Shown: positions 36,082-55,500 of the stretch, in pieces
How positions within the stretch are numbered: position 1 is the stretch's first letter
Layout of the letters: each line of letters opens with the position of its first letter
Translations under genes and position numbers: made by a program
The notes under the pieces: generated by a model
The model's input: the letters and a program-made list of their open reading frames with translations, nothing else
Told to the model about the DNA's origin: nothing
Databases searched by the model: none
Source: Dillenia suffruticosa
Lineage: Eukaryota > Streptophyta > Magnoliopsida > Dilleniales > Dilleniaceae
Assembly (NCBI GenBank): GCA_033439265.1
Contig: JAVTVX010000002.1
Location: 13,126,174 to 13,190,173, forward strand
Reading direction: 5' to 3'
Length of the DNA stretch: 64,000 nucleotides

Positions 36082-36265
36082 TAAATATAAATATAAATAT
36101 AAATAAATAAATGTATAAATAAATAAATAAATATGATGGTTTAATTTGTGCGAATTCTTCTGTACCACTCATTCCTATCCAAAGTCGTCATCTTATCTAA
36201 ATCCTTAACTATCATATTTTTACAGAGAACTTGCATCAAGTTTTCAGCGATTTACCTCTACGTCT
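35932..36265 (-). mobile_element. 5'-truncated RTE-like LINE or derived SINE, with 16-bp target-site duplication and an inner AAT microsatellite
   Basis: Identical AAACCCTACAACAATA flanks at 35916-35931 and 36266-36281. On minus it ends GGCCGATCCCAAATTATTGGGATTAAGGCTCAGGTTATTGTTGTTATTG, i.e. a TTG-type tail, as in plant RTE LINEs. A remnant frame reads DLDKMTTLDRNEWYRRIRTN. An (AAT)n run occupies 36021-36080. Confidence 0.8.
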
Positions 36266-38400
36266 AAACCCTACAACAATAAAATAACACATATTCACCC
36301 ATGGGATTCCATGGGCCCCATGCTTCTTGGGTCAGTGTAAGCTAGTGATGCTTTTGGCTATTGGACTCTATTCCACCGAGAAATAACAATGAACACCGGT
36401 AACAAAGGAAATTTCCTCCAAAAATTACCATTTATTGTCCTAATATATTTTAGCCATTTTCTCTTTTTTTAACATTACAAATTTGCTTTCCTAACTTGAA
36501 ACATATGCCATTCAGAATTTACCATTTTAATATTTCAAATTTCTTCCATTATTTAGAGAGGACCCAAATAACATATACTTACATCAGTGTAAAGCACAAA
36601 CATGTATAACAACCCTAACGGCCACTACGACCTCGAGCACATACATGCATAACAAAACCTAATGGCCACTACGACCTCGGATTATATCGTAAGAGCGGCA
36701 TTCAATATGTTGCTTACCAATTAATATACAAACCATGGTACATTTATGACCAAACATAATTTGTTAATAATATAAAATTTTGAGCAACCGGCTCAAAAAG
36801 AACTAGCACAAATGTGAGTATAGAAGTGCGATTACATTCCATGTAACCTTTATCAATCCCACCTCTTCTTGTGCCACCTACCCTCCCCCCTCCCAAAAAT
36901 AAAAAATAAAAATAAAAATATTATTGTATAGTAAAAAGAATGAAGTCAAAGGATCTGCTTGATCCCTTACATTGAATGCAAATCCAGACTTGGAAATATT
37001 TGTCATAACAATTTGCATTGAATATTTTCAAATTACTTTATAATGAGATTGTATTGCAACTCAGCCAAAAAAAAAAATTAAAAAAAAAAAGGATGAGATT
37101 ACATCCCCGAGTAGAAAAAGGTTTTTTATTGGTAGAGTAGGTATACCTTTGTTTTGAGCAATAGCAGATACAGCTCCTCTAGCCATGCCTAGCACAATGA
37201 ATTTCCAATATAAGCTATTTACCAGACATGGTCATTACTCATCATTGTTCTCATTGATTACTCCACTAATTAAAAAATTCTCAAACTCATGCTAGCTAGC
37301 AGCATATCTTTCTTTCTCCGGTATGCATGCACAAAAGCTAAATAAGCTACACTTTCGTCCTTTGATTTTACATGAAATCATTTAGAATTTTCATGCATGA
37401 TCAATGCAAATGCACCAAAAAATCTTAGACATCAATAATTCCTAGGAGAAGATTATTCATCCAAAAAAAAATCCAAGGAGAAGATGGCGTTTAATCTTAA
37501 TTAAAAAACTGCCAAATTCATAATTCAATCATCTCTTCCTTAGTATGTTTTAAGGAAAAACTATAGTAACCAGAAAACCTAATTTGAAATATTCAAGTCT
37601 CAAATTAAAAAACTAAACAAAGAATCAAGCCATAAATTTACCTCCTAAGAATTTGTGTGCCTCGCAATTATATACACAAAGCATGACAATTGTCCTCACC
37701 GCTACCACCGCCGTTACTACCTCAACTTTATGATCACTAAAATCTGCATATGAACTCTTTAGTAAATTGTCAATATTAACCATCAGCGTTGTCAAATCAA
37801 TCATGGGTCACGATGTTTTGAATTGTAAACTTGGAATGACAATGAGAAAAGGAGGGAAATAATGAGAATGACGTGCTTATTTTTTAGATTTTCTTTCAAG
37901 CATCTTTTTTTCATGTCTAAAATGTATTTCAATAACACAAGCTTTATCCCATTAATATATGACAATAACACATACATACATACATCGACAAGCAGCAAAC
38001 TCCCCATCCCAATCGCATGTAAAATGTCAAACTATACATGTACAGATAAATGGTAATAAAGACCCAAAAGAACATTCACACGATCAAACAGATAAGGAAC
38101 ACGAGAGAACATGAAGAGTTCAAGAACCTCAACGCTAACCAAAAATTTGTAGAAACCAAGAAAAACCTAGAAGTGAAATTTATCTTACTTGAAAGAAAAA
38201 TTTTCCCCCCTTTTGTCTGGAACTTCTCAAGTTGAAATTTACGGAAAGGGTTTCATTTCCGAAAAAACAGTTTAGCGGGAAAAGACCGGCTGTATCCGGG
38301 AAATTGCAGGGGATGTCACCGGTTTCTTTCGGTTGAAGTCCGTGACAAGTTTTTAGCCCCTTTTTTTTTCACGAGGAAATTGAAACATAAAATAGATTAT

Positions 38401-39463
38401 TACTTGAAAGCATTTAATTTGTTAATTTGGAAAAACATTTTTTTTTAATGTGATATAGAAAGTCCTAAATTATTTTATGGGAATAAAATTATTAGGCCAT
38501 CTTGTGCACCATAAATTCCCATGTTTGAAAATATTCTTAAAATAAAAGGAATAAAACAAAACCTCGCAAAACTAATATAATATGAAAAAATTTACTAAAA
38601 AATATATTATAGTATTAAAGAGTTAAAAATATTGTAGTATTAAAATAAAAGGAATAAAAAGGTATATTATAGCATTAAGAAGTTAGAAAGGTAAATTTTA
38701 CAAATTCTAGCACGGTAGTCCAATTCATAGCAACGGTCAATCCCAAGTATGAACAGATGCTATGCAGAGTACAGGTTGGGTTGCCTATAAATTTAATTGG
38801 AAACACTCCCTGAGTTGGAATTACTTGAATTTTCATCCGCATGGGCTAATTGACAAGCTTGCCTTTCAAGCCTATAGGTCTAATCAGACCCATTCATCCT
38901 AATATGGACCCCTTTTAAAATCATTCTAAATTAAGAAATACTCGAACCAATACTTGTGAGACATTAGAACTTTCTAAAAATTTACTAATTTTAAATTAGT
39001 CTTTGATAATTACTTATTTAATATATCTAGTATATTGGTCCAACAAGTGGCCCAAAGTTTGGCTATCAAATTTTTTACTCGGTCCGACTTATACCCCACT
39101 TGAACCCGGAAAGGGCTACCAATGCCGAGTCTAATGCTAACACCACTGGTTCTTATAACTTATTGCTGATGAGAAGCAAATAGAAAAAAATAAAATTGTA
39201 ACACAGTTAAGGCATATCCACGAGTTGGGCAAGCATTAAAGTGAAGGCCAGGTCAGAAAGTTTAAACAAAAAAAAAAAAGGTATGAACCAACTATGTTAA
39301 GATCAAAATTTCCTCCTAGGCATTAGGGAATCACATGGAAGGTTTGGCCGTATTTTCTTTCTCCACACCCATGATGCCAATGGACCAAGAGAGCGTGATG
39401 TTATCTCAATAACACAAGTACCATGCTTCTTAACATTAAAAGGTTTCTTCAAACATCAACTCA
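38401..39463. other. Intergenic region between the SLK and RRP36 genes
   Basis: AT-rich, no gene. The last ~150 bases are the likely 3' UTR of the minus-strand RRP36 gene; no canonical AATAAA is visible. Confidence 0.4.
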
Positions 39464-44849
<5,386 letters not shown>

Positions 44850-44897
44850 TTTTTCCCTCTTTTTTCGGATTGGAGGCGTTGAGAGATGGTGTTTTGC

Positions 44898-45978
44898 CCT
44901 AGAACAAGATAAAACACACCCACATACATGACATGAGTATATTTTCAAGCAACTGTTACATTTGGAAGGCCGCTTAAGTAACCCAAGTTGCTGCAATGCA
45001 CGAAAATGGACTTAATAAATTCTATTTTTATTTATTTTAAATAGTTTTATTTAAAAAAATCATAAAACATTCCAAGATCAAAAGAAGATAACAATTTTTG
45101 ACATGAAAAAGTTAAAACAATTATAAAATGGTATATAAGTAAACAGCTTATAGAGAAAGGGCTTAGAATTTGTTCCACTGTTATTTTATAATTGTAACGA
45201 ATAATAACTGTAATGAACCGGAGGTTCAACGATTGAACCGCTGGTTCAATGCTGTTTTGGTTCGATACTCTCTCTCTCTCTCTCTCTCACGCAAAGAGAT
45301 ACAAGTTGACACAGACATTTCAGCAAACAGGTAGAAGTTTCAGAACGAGTGAAAACAAAAGACAATGCTCCAAATAACAGATTTTCACAGTCAATTAAGA
45401 AAGAAAGCGAGAGAGAGAGAGAGAGAGAGAGAACTAGGAATCATTACCACATCAAGCTCAATCAGACATGAAAAATCTAGAGAGAGGGCTAGAGAGAGGG
45501 GGAGAGAGAGAGAGAGAGAGAGAGAGAACAGATCTTAGTTTCAATCGTATAGAGAGATCAGTTTACAAATACATTGAAAGAGAAAATTCAAGATTCTAAG
45601 AGAAAAGGACTTCGGGAAGAACTTCATCAAATTACTCAGTCCACCGATCTACGTCCTTCGATCCACGACTACAAACTCAATATCACACGCAAGTCGGAAG
45701 AGAGAGAGAGAGAGAGAGAGAGAACTACCTGAGAAACTTCGGAGGCAAGAGGAATCGCGATCCTGGATATAATAAGCGAACGAGCAACGATCGGCAGTCG
45801 CAGAAGTAGAGGAAAACAGACTGGAATTAGATTCCAGATCTGTTCGTCGTCGGGGGAACGGATTGGTGGATTCTGCGTCAGAAAAATCTCAGGCGGTCAG
45901 AATCTGGGTTAGGGCAAAGGAACGAAGGAAGGCAGAGACGCTGGAGGGCGAGAGAAAGATGGTTTACTATATATTTCT
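44898..45978 (-). promoter_or_regulatory. RRP36 5' region: TATA-like box, non-coding exon, GA/CT-rich leader intron
   Basis: A TATA-like AAATATATAG lies on minus at about 45976-45967, placing transcription start near 45940. A non-coding exon would run to a CTCAG/GTAGTT donor at 45729, and the leader intron would end at the TTCTAG acceptor at 44899, 49 bases before the start codon. Four separate dinucleotide tracts sit in this intron: 45270-45288, 45411-45432, 45503-45527 and 45697-45722. The TATA box and the leader intron are inferred from sequence only. Confidence 0.5.
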
Positions 45979-48900
45979 CCCCTTTTTTCCCCTAATTTCT
46001 AGACATTGCGTTGCATTATCAAAATCAGCGGCTGATTAACCCTGATGACTTGTTTTATGCATATGGCTTAAGTCTGCTTTTAGGTAACCACCAATTTTAT
46101 TGAGTAACCGAATAAATTTGTTATATTTGAATTGTATTAATTACCATAAATAATAATATTTTCATATTTATATGATAAGAAATAAAAAATTTTGTGATAT
46201 ATAATCAAAAATTATTATAAAAATAAAGTACACTGCGTAATATTTTATCAATCATGAGTATATTTAATTACCGATAACAATTAATAATAACGTATAATTT
46301 TTATCTCTGGTTATCTAAACTCGAGCGTGGCTAAGCAAAGGTTAGATGCTCCTTTTATTCCATGAGATAGCAATCATAAAATTATAGGAATAATATTTAT
46401 TCCCAAGACCATCAAGGTTCTAGCTACCCATTCAAGTTGGTTGGACAATGCAATAATGTTACATGGGCTACCCGTTCCGGCCGTGTCCCAATGCCTTGCA
46501 GGTAACACACCTCTTATGATTAATGCTCTTTCTCCCTCCCGGAGACATATGATAGGAGCAGTCACTTCCTCATCATTCATAAAAAGAAAGTGGTTTATTA
46601 CTCGCCCCCACCAGTGCAGACAAGAGACTATACACAACGGATTTTGTGTATTTCCTGTCTCTCCAGCTTTCTCAAAGATTTGTAACAAGCAACCACAATT
46701 CACGCCATTGATTGTCACAAAATTGACAGAAATCTCCCCATGTTCGAAGCTCAATCATATAAATACGAAAAACAGAATGAATTTTGTTTTAATTGAACTA
46801 AAATATCATCCAATAAAATATTAATAAAAAATACAAACGTTTTATTAGTTTAGTAGAAATGACACTAACACTCCATAAAAAATAGGGTTCGAGTCTTAAT
46901 AGTGATAAAAATGATATTGAGAGAACTTTTTCCCAATTATGACCCGATAACAGCTCGATCGAGATTAATCGAAGTAAAATTCTGAATATTCAATCGTAGA
47001 CCAAATCCATAGGACTAAAAAATATATATTAATAAAGAATTTCTATATATATATATATCGGAATTTTATTATATCTCAGCCGAAACAATAATTAAATATA
47101 TTTCTATTGAGGATCGATTCCGTGACTTTTAAAATGGGGTGTTTGGGTGGTACGACAAAATTTAAAGGCTAAATCCAATCGAGTACCTATTTGGGAATTC
47201 AAATAGTCCAACCAAATGCAGGTGAGGAGAGTTATTTGCCATTGGCTCTGCTTGGTTCGGTGTACGTGATAAACAAACTTCAGAGGTTGTGTTTTGGAAA
47301 AAGGACCCCCTCCCCAGCCCTAGAATGTTCATTCAAGGGAAGGGAACCCAAAAATTAATACTTAAAGAATTCTGCATTGTAATAATGGAGGCAGATCAAA
47401 TCGGTTCGATCATGTATTCAAAGTGTCTGCACATTAAGAGCTTTAAATATGGCAGCCAACTCGATGAGAATCTTTTGTCTCTAAAACGAACCTTGTTACG
47501 GAGGTGGGTTAAAATGGAAAAACTCGCTTTTTTAACACGCGCGCACACCCACGTTATATATATATATTTATATATGTCGAATGATTAATTAGATATTTAA
47601 TTTAATTTTGATTAAAATTAAATTTTAATTTGATTTGTTTAGACGATTATCAAATTTAATAATTTTTATTTTAATTAAATCGAATTAATCAAATTAATTA
47701 AAAATATTATATATTTTTTAGATAATTTTTATTTATATAAATAATATTATAATATTATAATTAAAATTTAAAAGAAAAAATATTATAATTAATAAAAAAT
47801 TATAAAGAAGGAAAAATCTAAAAAAAGAGGTCATAATTTTCAATTCTCACATTTGATTTGACCTCTCTATTTCCAACGTGATTATTTTATAAGAGAAAAA
47901 AATTTAAAAGGGAGAGTACAAAAATAATAAAAAATTTTCAATTTTTATCTTTTAATTTGATTTCTATTTTCAATGTGATTATTTTAAAAGAAAAGAAATC
48001 TGAGAGGAAGAGTTCATAATTAATAAAAAATTTTCAATTTCCATGTTTTGATTTTGATTCGATATTTGGATTTTATTTTATTGAAAGTTAATGTAATATG
48101 AGTTATATTTTTTTATTTCATGAACTACTAATAGAATAGTAGATTTAGTTTTAAAATTTTATATTTTATTATTTTATTTGAAATTTACAAAATTTTATTT
48201 GATGAATTAAAATTATAAGTGAATTTTGAATTTTAAAATTATATTTTATAATTATAAATTTATATAAATAATATATAATAAATGATTTCAATAATTGGTT
48301 AATTTAGATAACCAAACCGAGTAAATCGTCTAATTTAGTTAAATAACCGGTCGTTTTTTATTCTATTCGATTATATTATATTTATGAAAATTATATAATT
48401 GAATTAAATTCATTATTCTAATTTTAATCATTTCAGTTACGATTTAATTGAATACTCGCCCCTATTATTATGATCTCCGATCTCTATTCCTGGCTCTTTT
48501 TCTCCTTTTAATCTAGATCATGTTAATTTAAAATATTTTTAATGATAAAAAATTCGATTGTAATAAATATACACCATTGAAATTATCAAAAAATACATAA
48601 TAATTCACAAATTATACTAATCTAAATATACCGCATGATACAGATATTAAAATAATTTATTTAGTTAAGCATTTATTTTATATATATGCTTAAGATATTT
48701 GGATCAATATTCAGACGAACGGTTTGGTTTAAGTAAGAATTGTATAATGCCAAAAGGGCATTCTGTTCATCTCACTAAAATTGGGATTCAAAGAAAAGGT
48801 CGGATGCTAATCTTATTTGAGTTAAATCATTGACCAAACCTCGAATTTTTATCATTAGAGACAAATCCATATACATACAAATGAATATATTTACATGTGA

Positions 48901-49467
48901 AAGAATTTTAAATTTGGTTTTGCAGAAGTATGGTAAAATTTTATTAAATATAGAAAAATATAAGATGAATGTTTCTACGAGTGTTCCGAAGATTCAAATA
49001 AAAAATAAGAAACAGAGCATAACACTGATAAAAGGAGTAACGATGAGTGTCCAATGATCATGGTCTTTGAAGTCAATGCTTATATCCTAAAACAACAAAA
49101 ATGCAAGCAACAATTAAGCTATAACACATGGGCATATTCCTCTCTCTCTCTCTCTCTCAACTTTCTAAATTCTCATAAATGCAGCCCAGTGCCGATCTTC
49201 CCCAAGTCGGCTCCTTTCGATAGTTCCAAAGATTTACATAACTGCTGCTTCTTTTTCCTTTTTGTTGTTCACAATCTAAAATGCCATTATTGTCCTTCCC
49301 TACAAGGTTTCTAATTCACCAATCACAGAAATGCATCAGGTAATTCCAAGCCCCTTCTTCGTCATTTCACGCCCCGACCCCAACATCAAGCACCAAATAG
49401 GAACCGTTTCTCTCCTGCTCCCAAATTCACAACCTTAAAAATCAAACTCTAGAGGCGGAGGGGTCAG

Positions 49468-49471
<4 letters not shown>
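45979..49471. other. Intergenic region between divergent RRP36 and acyltransferase genes
   Basis: 46380-46790 is a higher-GC block with overlapping open frames of about 126 codons on both strands and no recognised family. 47040-48780 is extremely AT-rich. A CT run lies at 49139-49159. A diverged SINE is at about 46838-46990. Confidence 0.4.
46838..46990 (+). mobile_element. Diverged SINE-like element
   Basis: Has a clear box-B-like GGGTTCGAGTCTT (46904-46916) and, 3' of it, GATCGAGATTAATCGAAG...TCTGAATATTCAATCG, similar to the family-1 3' module. No tail or duplication is preserved. Confidence 0.4.

Positions 49472-49509
<38 letters not shown>
49472..49509 (+). repeat. GA microsatellite in the leader of the acyltransferase gene
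   Basis: About 19 GA units ending eight bases before the start codon at 49517. Confidence 0.85.
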
Positions 49510-49516
<7 letters not shown>

Positions 49517-52500
49517 ATGGGGGGGCTAGACATGGAAACAATGGCGTCGTCTATAGGAGTATCAGTTCCAGTTCTTCGATTCCTCCTATGTTTCGTCGCA
49601 ACAATTCCAGTGAGTTTTCTATGGAGACATGTACCAGGAAAACAACTCCGCCACTTATACGCTGCCGTCTCTGGTGCCCTTCTCTCGTGCATCTCTTTTG
49701 GGTTTTCCTCAAATCTTCACTTCCTCGTTCCGATGCTTCTAGGTTACTTCTCGATGCTCTTCTATCGTAGACGATGTGGGATCATCACTTTCTCTCTGGG
49801 TTTTGGCTATCTCATCGGTTGGTAAGTCAAACATTTGCATTTTTCGGGTTCATTGTAATGTTCGGTTTTTTTTTTTTTTTTTTTTTGGGGTTTTGAATTG
49901 TGGGTATTGTGAATTTTGGTTAATTTGTTGGAATGCTTAATCAACTGCTTTGATTAGATTTATACACACACACATATATATTGTTATTTGATTTATGGGT
50001 ATTATTATAACGTGCTAGAGACGTTTGATTAATTGGTTTGGTTTTGATTTATGGGTTAAAGGGTCTGTTTGATTAGTGGGGAAGTGAATTTAGTGGATCG
50101 AGTTGGGAAAACCTATTAACTTAATTCTAGTTTCCTTAAATGTGAGATTCATTATGCAAGGACAACTGGAGAGTGTCTTTTACAGCAATTCCTGTATTTT
50201 AGAGGTCACTGACATGCAGCTGGTAGAAGCAACGATTTCACTGTTTTCCTTTTTCCTTATTTTAAGGAGATTACCTACTTATGTTTGTTGCAAATTAATG
50301 CAAGAATTTAACTAACTTTGTTGTTTTATGAGAATTGGTTAGATTTGGATTAAGAATGTTGGGATCGAAATGTTCTAGAACATAATCGATAGCATTGCAT
50401 CCTTGATTTCAGTTTTCAACCTTAAGAGACAGATTACCTGGAAAGAATAAAGTGGATGAGATTTTTTTTTTTAATTTTTTTTTTGATACGGATTATCTTG
50501 TTTATTCTCCCTTAATAATAGTTTCAAATTTCATAGCTTGCTACACAAGGCTGTTTGCTTTTAATTTTCCTTTATCTTTCTTTCCACATTTCATAAATCA
50601 AAATTCAATGGTGGGGAAGCATTCTCTTTCCTTTTTTCCCTTTGGTAATTGGTGTTCTTTTATTCTTTCTTCACTATGAAGCTCCCTTTCCCTCCTCTCA
50701 TTGTGTTAATGATGGTATCTTGGTGGATTATTATCATATCTATCATTACAACCATGTTACTCGTGACCACCTCCTTGGTCAGGATCATGGCTAACTGAAT
50801 TTGCTTGTTTGGATTATCGCACTTTACACCCTCCTAAAATTAATAAAATTTTCGTTCTTGCATCTTATTAAGATTATGTTGCAATTTATCATTCTGATTT
50901 ACCTGAACATTATTGGTGTTAATCTACCCAAATGCATTTAGGTAGGAAATGCAAATGACCCAAATTGGATTAGTAGTCTGCAAATGCATCACTCGGTCAG
51001 CACAGAAATTTCTCCTGATCACACTAGTGCCTGAGCTACATTATTTGTGCTCAAATAGGCGCCATTCTCTTTGTTCATTTAAAATAGAATTTACTGCCCA
51101 GAGTTATTCCCCAAAAAAAAAGTGCTGATTGGAAGCCTAAATTTTGCCTGCGGTGTAGCCTCCCTGTCTGGATCTTCGTCACCCTGAGTCTTTCCTTATC
51201 TCGATTCTAAAACAATTTTTAAAACCAAAGCTGTATACAGACTTCAGGGAACGGGAACAAAGGAAATAGTAGGACAAGCCACTGTCAAGAAAGGCCATCC
51301 TTGCTAAGTTATTATCTTATCAGCCATTCAACCTATATAGATTCTGGCATTCCTACCACCACAAGTGCTGGCTTTAACCATACATGTACATATTGGTTGA
51401 TTATTGTTATCATGCTAGCATAACAATAGTATTGGTAGCTACCACTACCATTATCAAATTTTTGGGTTGCTACGTGATACTTCCTTTTTCCTGTCTGGCT
51501 CAAGCTCAAACGGATTTTTCATTTATTTGGTACGATCTTGGCAATTGGTATTGATGATGTTCTAGGCTTGGTTGATCTGTTCTTTTTTTCCAATGTAGTA
51601 GTATAAAATTATTAGAAAGAAACTACAAAATATATTGATCAAAGTGGAAAATTTTTTTTCGTGCATTAAACTGTTTAATGTTGTATAATCCCTATGTTCT
51701 AACACAGGGTATGGAAGGTTCCAATTTATTGTCTATACACAGATTCAATCTGGTTTTCCGTTCCCTGATTGGTCCTACTAAACTTCCACGACTAATACAC
51801 GTCCACTTCACCCTTCTGGTTTCTGGGAATTGATTCTTTTTTACCTCAATGAGGATAGCATCAGGAATACCTTTGGTGGTCCAGATGAAATTAGGTGTTA
51901 TTAAACTATTTTAAGGTAATGTTTTCTGGTAATGCCTTAACCAGAATTTTCTTTGTGCTACCAAGCTATCATACAGAATTAACACATCTGATTTGCGATT
52001 TGCTTCTCTAGTCCTGCTTGTCTTCCTCTCCAATATCTTTCCCATGTTTGGTCCTTCAAGTGTGTGGGAATTGTTGGGCTTAGTGCTGTTTCTAATCACC
52101 TCGTCGGTAATGTACCCTTTTTTGATGGTTAGTGAATCTTAATTACTTAGAAGGCCAGGATTTTTATGTTGATTTCTACCTTGGATAATCTCTTGATACG
52201 TGATCTATCATGCATGTATTATGTATTAACTTGGACCCCTGTTTATAACAAGCCTGATAAAGATGTACGTCTATGCATATCTCTGTCATTCAAATCACTT
52301 GGATGCTGAATGAAACATTTATTTCCTTTTTGTCACCAACATTTAGAATTCTTTAGACTTTTTCTTGTTGGTACATAACTCAAAGAGTTTTGGCTGTTGA
52401 TACATTGCAGCCATGTATATTACATGAGTGGGGATGCATGGAAGGAAGGAGGGATAGATGCTACTGGTAATCATTAACTAAACTTTGTCTTCCCTGTGCA

Positions 52501-55500
52501 TTTGCCCTCTCTCTACCCTTTTCTTTTTTCTTCTTTAAGTTTTCATTACAACACCAAAGCTCAGATGATATTGTGGCCGCAGTCTAACCACAATTTAGTG
52601 TTTCTTCTTGCCGTCACTGTTTGAGCAATGTTACTCTCTCAAACTGTAAAATATTCACCTGAATGCATTAGGGCCCTCATACCAAAATAGTTGGGATCAG
52701 TGTCATGAATCCATTGTTCTCATCTGTGGAGTGGTCTAACTTCAGATTGGAAGCTTCAGAGCTCCCACTTTCTTGTTTCAGTTCCCTGCTGTACATATCT
52801 GCATTTTCTTTTTTATTCGTACATTTATTATTTATTTATTTATTTATTTTAGAGAGCATTGTTGACCTATTGCAAAAGTTGAAACTATTTTTGAATCATC
52901 ACTTTATCAAAATTGAAAACAATGAAGCAGCTAAACTGTTGTTTTCCTTCTGTTTGTAATTTTAGGAGCCTTGATGGTGTTAACCCTAAAAGTGATTTCA
53001 TGTGCAATCAACTATAATGATGGGCTGCTGAAGGAGGAAGATCTGCGTGAGGCACAAAAGAAAAATAGGTTGCTTAAGTTGCCTTCAATAATTGAGTATT
53101 TTGGTTATTGCCTCTGTTGTGGAAGTCACTTCGCTGGACCTGTTTATGAGATGAAGGATTATCTTGACTGGACAGAAAGAAAGGAGGTCGGCTAATTTCA
53201 GTCCTTGGCTCTCTTATAACTTATTTGCATATGTGATGACCTGTAAAATTTGTTTGGTTTCTTTGATATGTTGTCCTACAGATCTGGGCACAACTCGAAC
53301 CATCTCCTTATCTTGCAACACTTCGAGCTCTTCTGCAAGCTGCCATCTGCATGGGCTTGTATCTGTATTTGGTACCTTATCACCCCCTGTCGAGATTTAC
53401 CGATCCTGTGTACCAGGAGTGGGGCTTCTGGAGACGGTTGAGTTACCAGTACATGAGTGGCTTTACGGCAAGATGGAAATACTATTTCATCTGGTCAATC
53501 TCAGAGGCTGCTGTGATCATTTCTGGCCTTGGTTTCACTGGCTATACAGATGGAAAGCCAAGATGGGATCGTGCAAAGAATGTTGACATTTTAGGGGTCG
53601 AGTTAGCAACTAGTGCAGTCCAGTTGCCTCTCGTGTGGAATATACAAGTCAGCACATGGCTTCGTCTTTGTGAGTTTCTACTCTTCTGATTTTATGTCAT
53701 GGTGAGGTAGATATGTGGCTCATGCTTAAGGTTTGATTCCAAGTCATACAAAATGAAGTTTTAATTTTCATAATCAAAACATACAAGCATGATAATTGCC
53801 TTTTTTTGGGAGGAGGGGGTACGACTTGGATGAAAATTGTTTATGATAATTGAGTCCCTGCCCCAAGTTTGTAGTCCTTTCCTGACTTCCAATTATAGCA
53901 CACATAGGCATGATATACTATATAAGCTTCCTTGCTCTCTGACACATGCTATACTGAACTCTATCGAGTCCTTTCTCCCAACTATTCGGATCTCTCTACA
54001 TGAATTGTTTGTTCCTCATATCATATACTCATACTCATTTCACTTCTATGTATAAGCTTGGAATAGATGGAAGCTTGAAACTGATGAGTTATGATGTTAG
54101 AATGCAAGTAGGATTATAATGCTTCATTTTAGAGATTTTTTACCTCTGCACAATTTATGATTGGACTCCCCATTTCCAGTGATGCTTCCTAGCATTCTAA
54201 CAGATTTTTGCTTTGTAGATGTTTATGAAAGGCTCATTCAGAAGGGAAAGAAGCCTGGTTTCTTGCAGTTGCTGGCCACACAGACTGTGAGCGCAGTTTG
54301 GCATGTGAGTATAATTTTGAATTTATGCTTTCCATATTATTCCGCTCTTATCTTTTGAGAGTCAATAATAACTATAGGAGTTCAGTTGCTTGCCTGGAAA
54401 TTGTCAAAATTACAAATATAGGGAGCATAAAGTTTGTTAATGCAACTAAATTGAAAAGGAAAATTTGAACAACCGTCGTTTGAATATAAATGCCTTCACC
54501 TAAATTTTTAATTAAAATTTATCATCTCTGTAATTAGTGAATATTTGGCAATTTTTGTGCTAGAAATGTGTCCAAAATGCAAAAAACTTTGTTTGCTGTC
54601 ATGTACCTACTGAAATTGTAGATTATAAAATTTGATTGAGATTCTATGGCATTGAATTGTCTAGTCTTTGCATTTATAGTGAGATCCTTGAATTTTTTGG
54701 TATAAGCATTAAAATTACAGTCTTTGAAACTGAATTGTTTTGAAGGAATATGCTTGAGCTGTTGTAAGAGGTATTTTCTATGTTTTTATGGTTGTCCTGC
54801 ACCAATTTGGGTGACAGTGCATGCTGTTTTGAAATGATCATTGATATTAATATCTATTTTTTTGTACTAATATCTTCTGGTTGGATGTTGACATCAGCAG
54901 CGGCTTTTGCTCAATTCTTCTATATACAGTACCACTATTAAAATGGCTGCTTAAAAAGGGTAGATGAAAATATTTTCAAATTGAGTGCAATGTTTTATGC
55001 TAACTTTCATGTTTTCTCTATGTTGCTGTCATTTTTTGTTCCATGCTAATATTCTTTAGCCAATTTTTGCTAGGTATCATGTTTATACCATATGTTGTAG
55101 AAGTTGCTTTCTTTGCCATATGCATCTCTTTGAGCCTCCTAGCAAAGTGATGGACTGCTGTTCTTTCAAAATCGGCTTTTGCTTTTAAAGCAATCAAATT
55201 TCCAAATGCTATCGGTGTAAGGTCCAATTTTTGAATACCACTTGACCATAGGCCGTGAATGGAGAGGAAAAGAGGATTAATTTTTGTTCAATGTGAATTG
55301 TTGGAATAATTGTCCTTTCCACACATTTTAAGTTTTATCATTTTAGCTTTTGACTAACTGGATATGAAATCCATGACCTGCATATCTGGTTTCCTCGGGT
55401 TAGTAGCATGCTTTTTATCCCATAAATTCTTTATCATAACACTTGATCTCTTTACTGCTCAGCCATGATTGCTGCTTTTTAGACCAGTTATAACCACATT

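Larger units (their letters stand above)
35061..38400 (-). other. Upstream region of the SLK gene, no coding exon assigned
   Basis: May contain 5' non-coding exons; a leader-like stretch with a possible donor (TTTCAAGTAAGAT on minus) lies near 38185. A 106-bp duplication is at 35631-35820, a retroelement at 35932-36265, and a 46-bp tandem pair (CATAACAA...GGCCACTACGACCTCG) at about 36605-36682. No gene of its own is recognised. Confidence 0.35.

Noticed and set aside
35957..36172. Open frame with a long Leu run
   Set aside because: It is the AAT microsatellite on the other strand inside a retroelement.
46904..46916. Box-B-like sequence suggesting a tRNA gene
   Set aside because: No acceptor stem, box A or cloverleaf can be built around it; it fits a decayed SINE. 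The same holds for box-B-like sites at 9380, 57388 and 57890.
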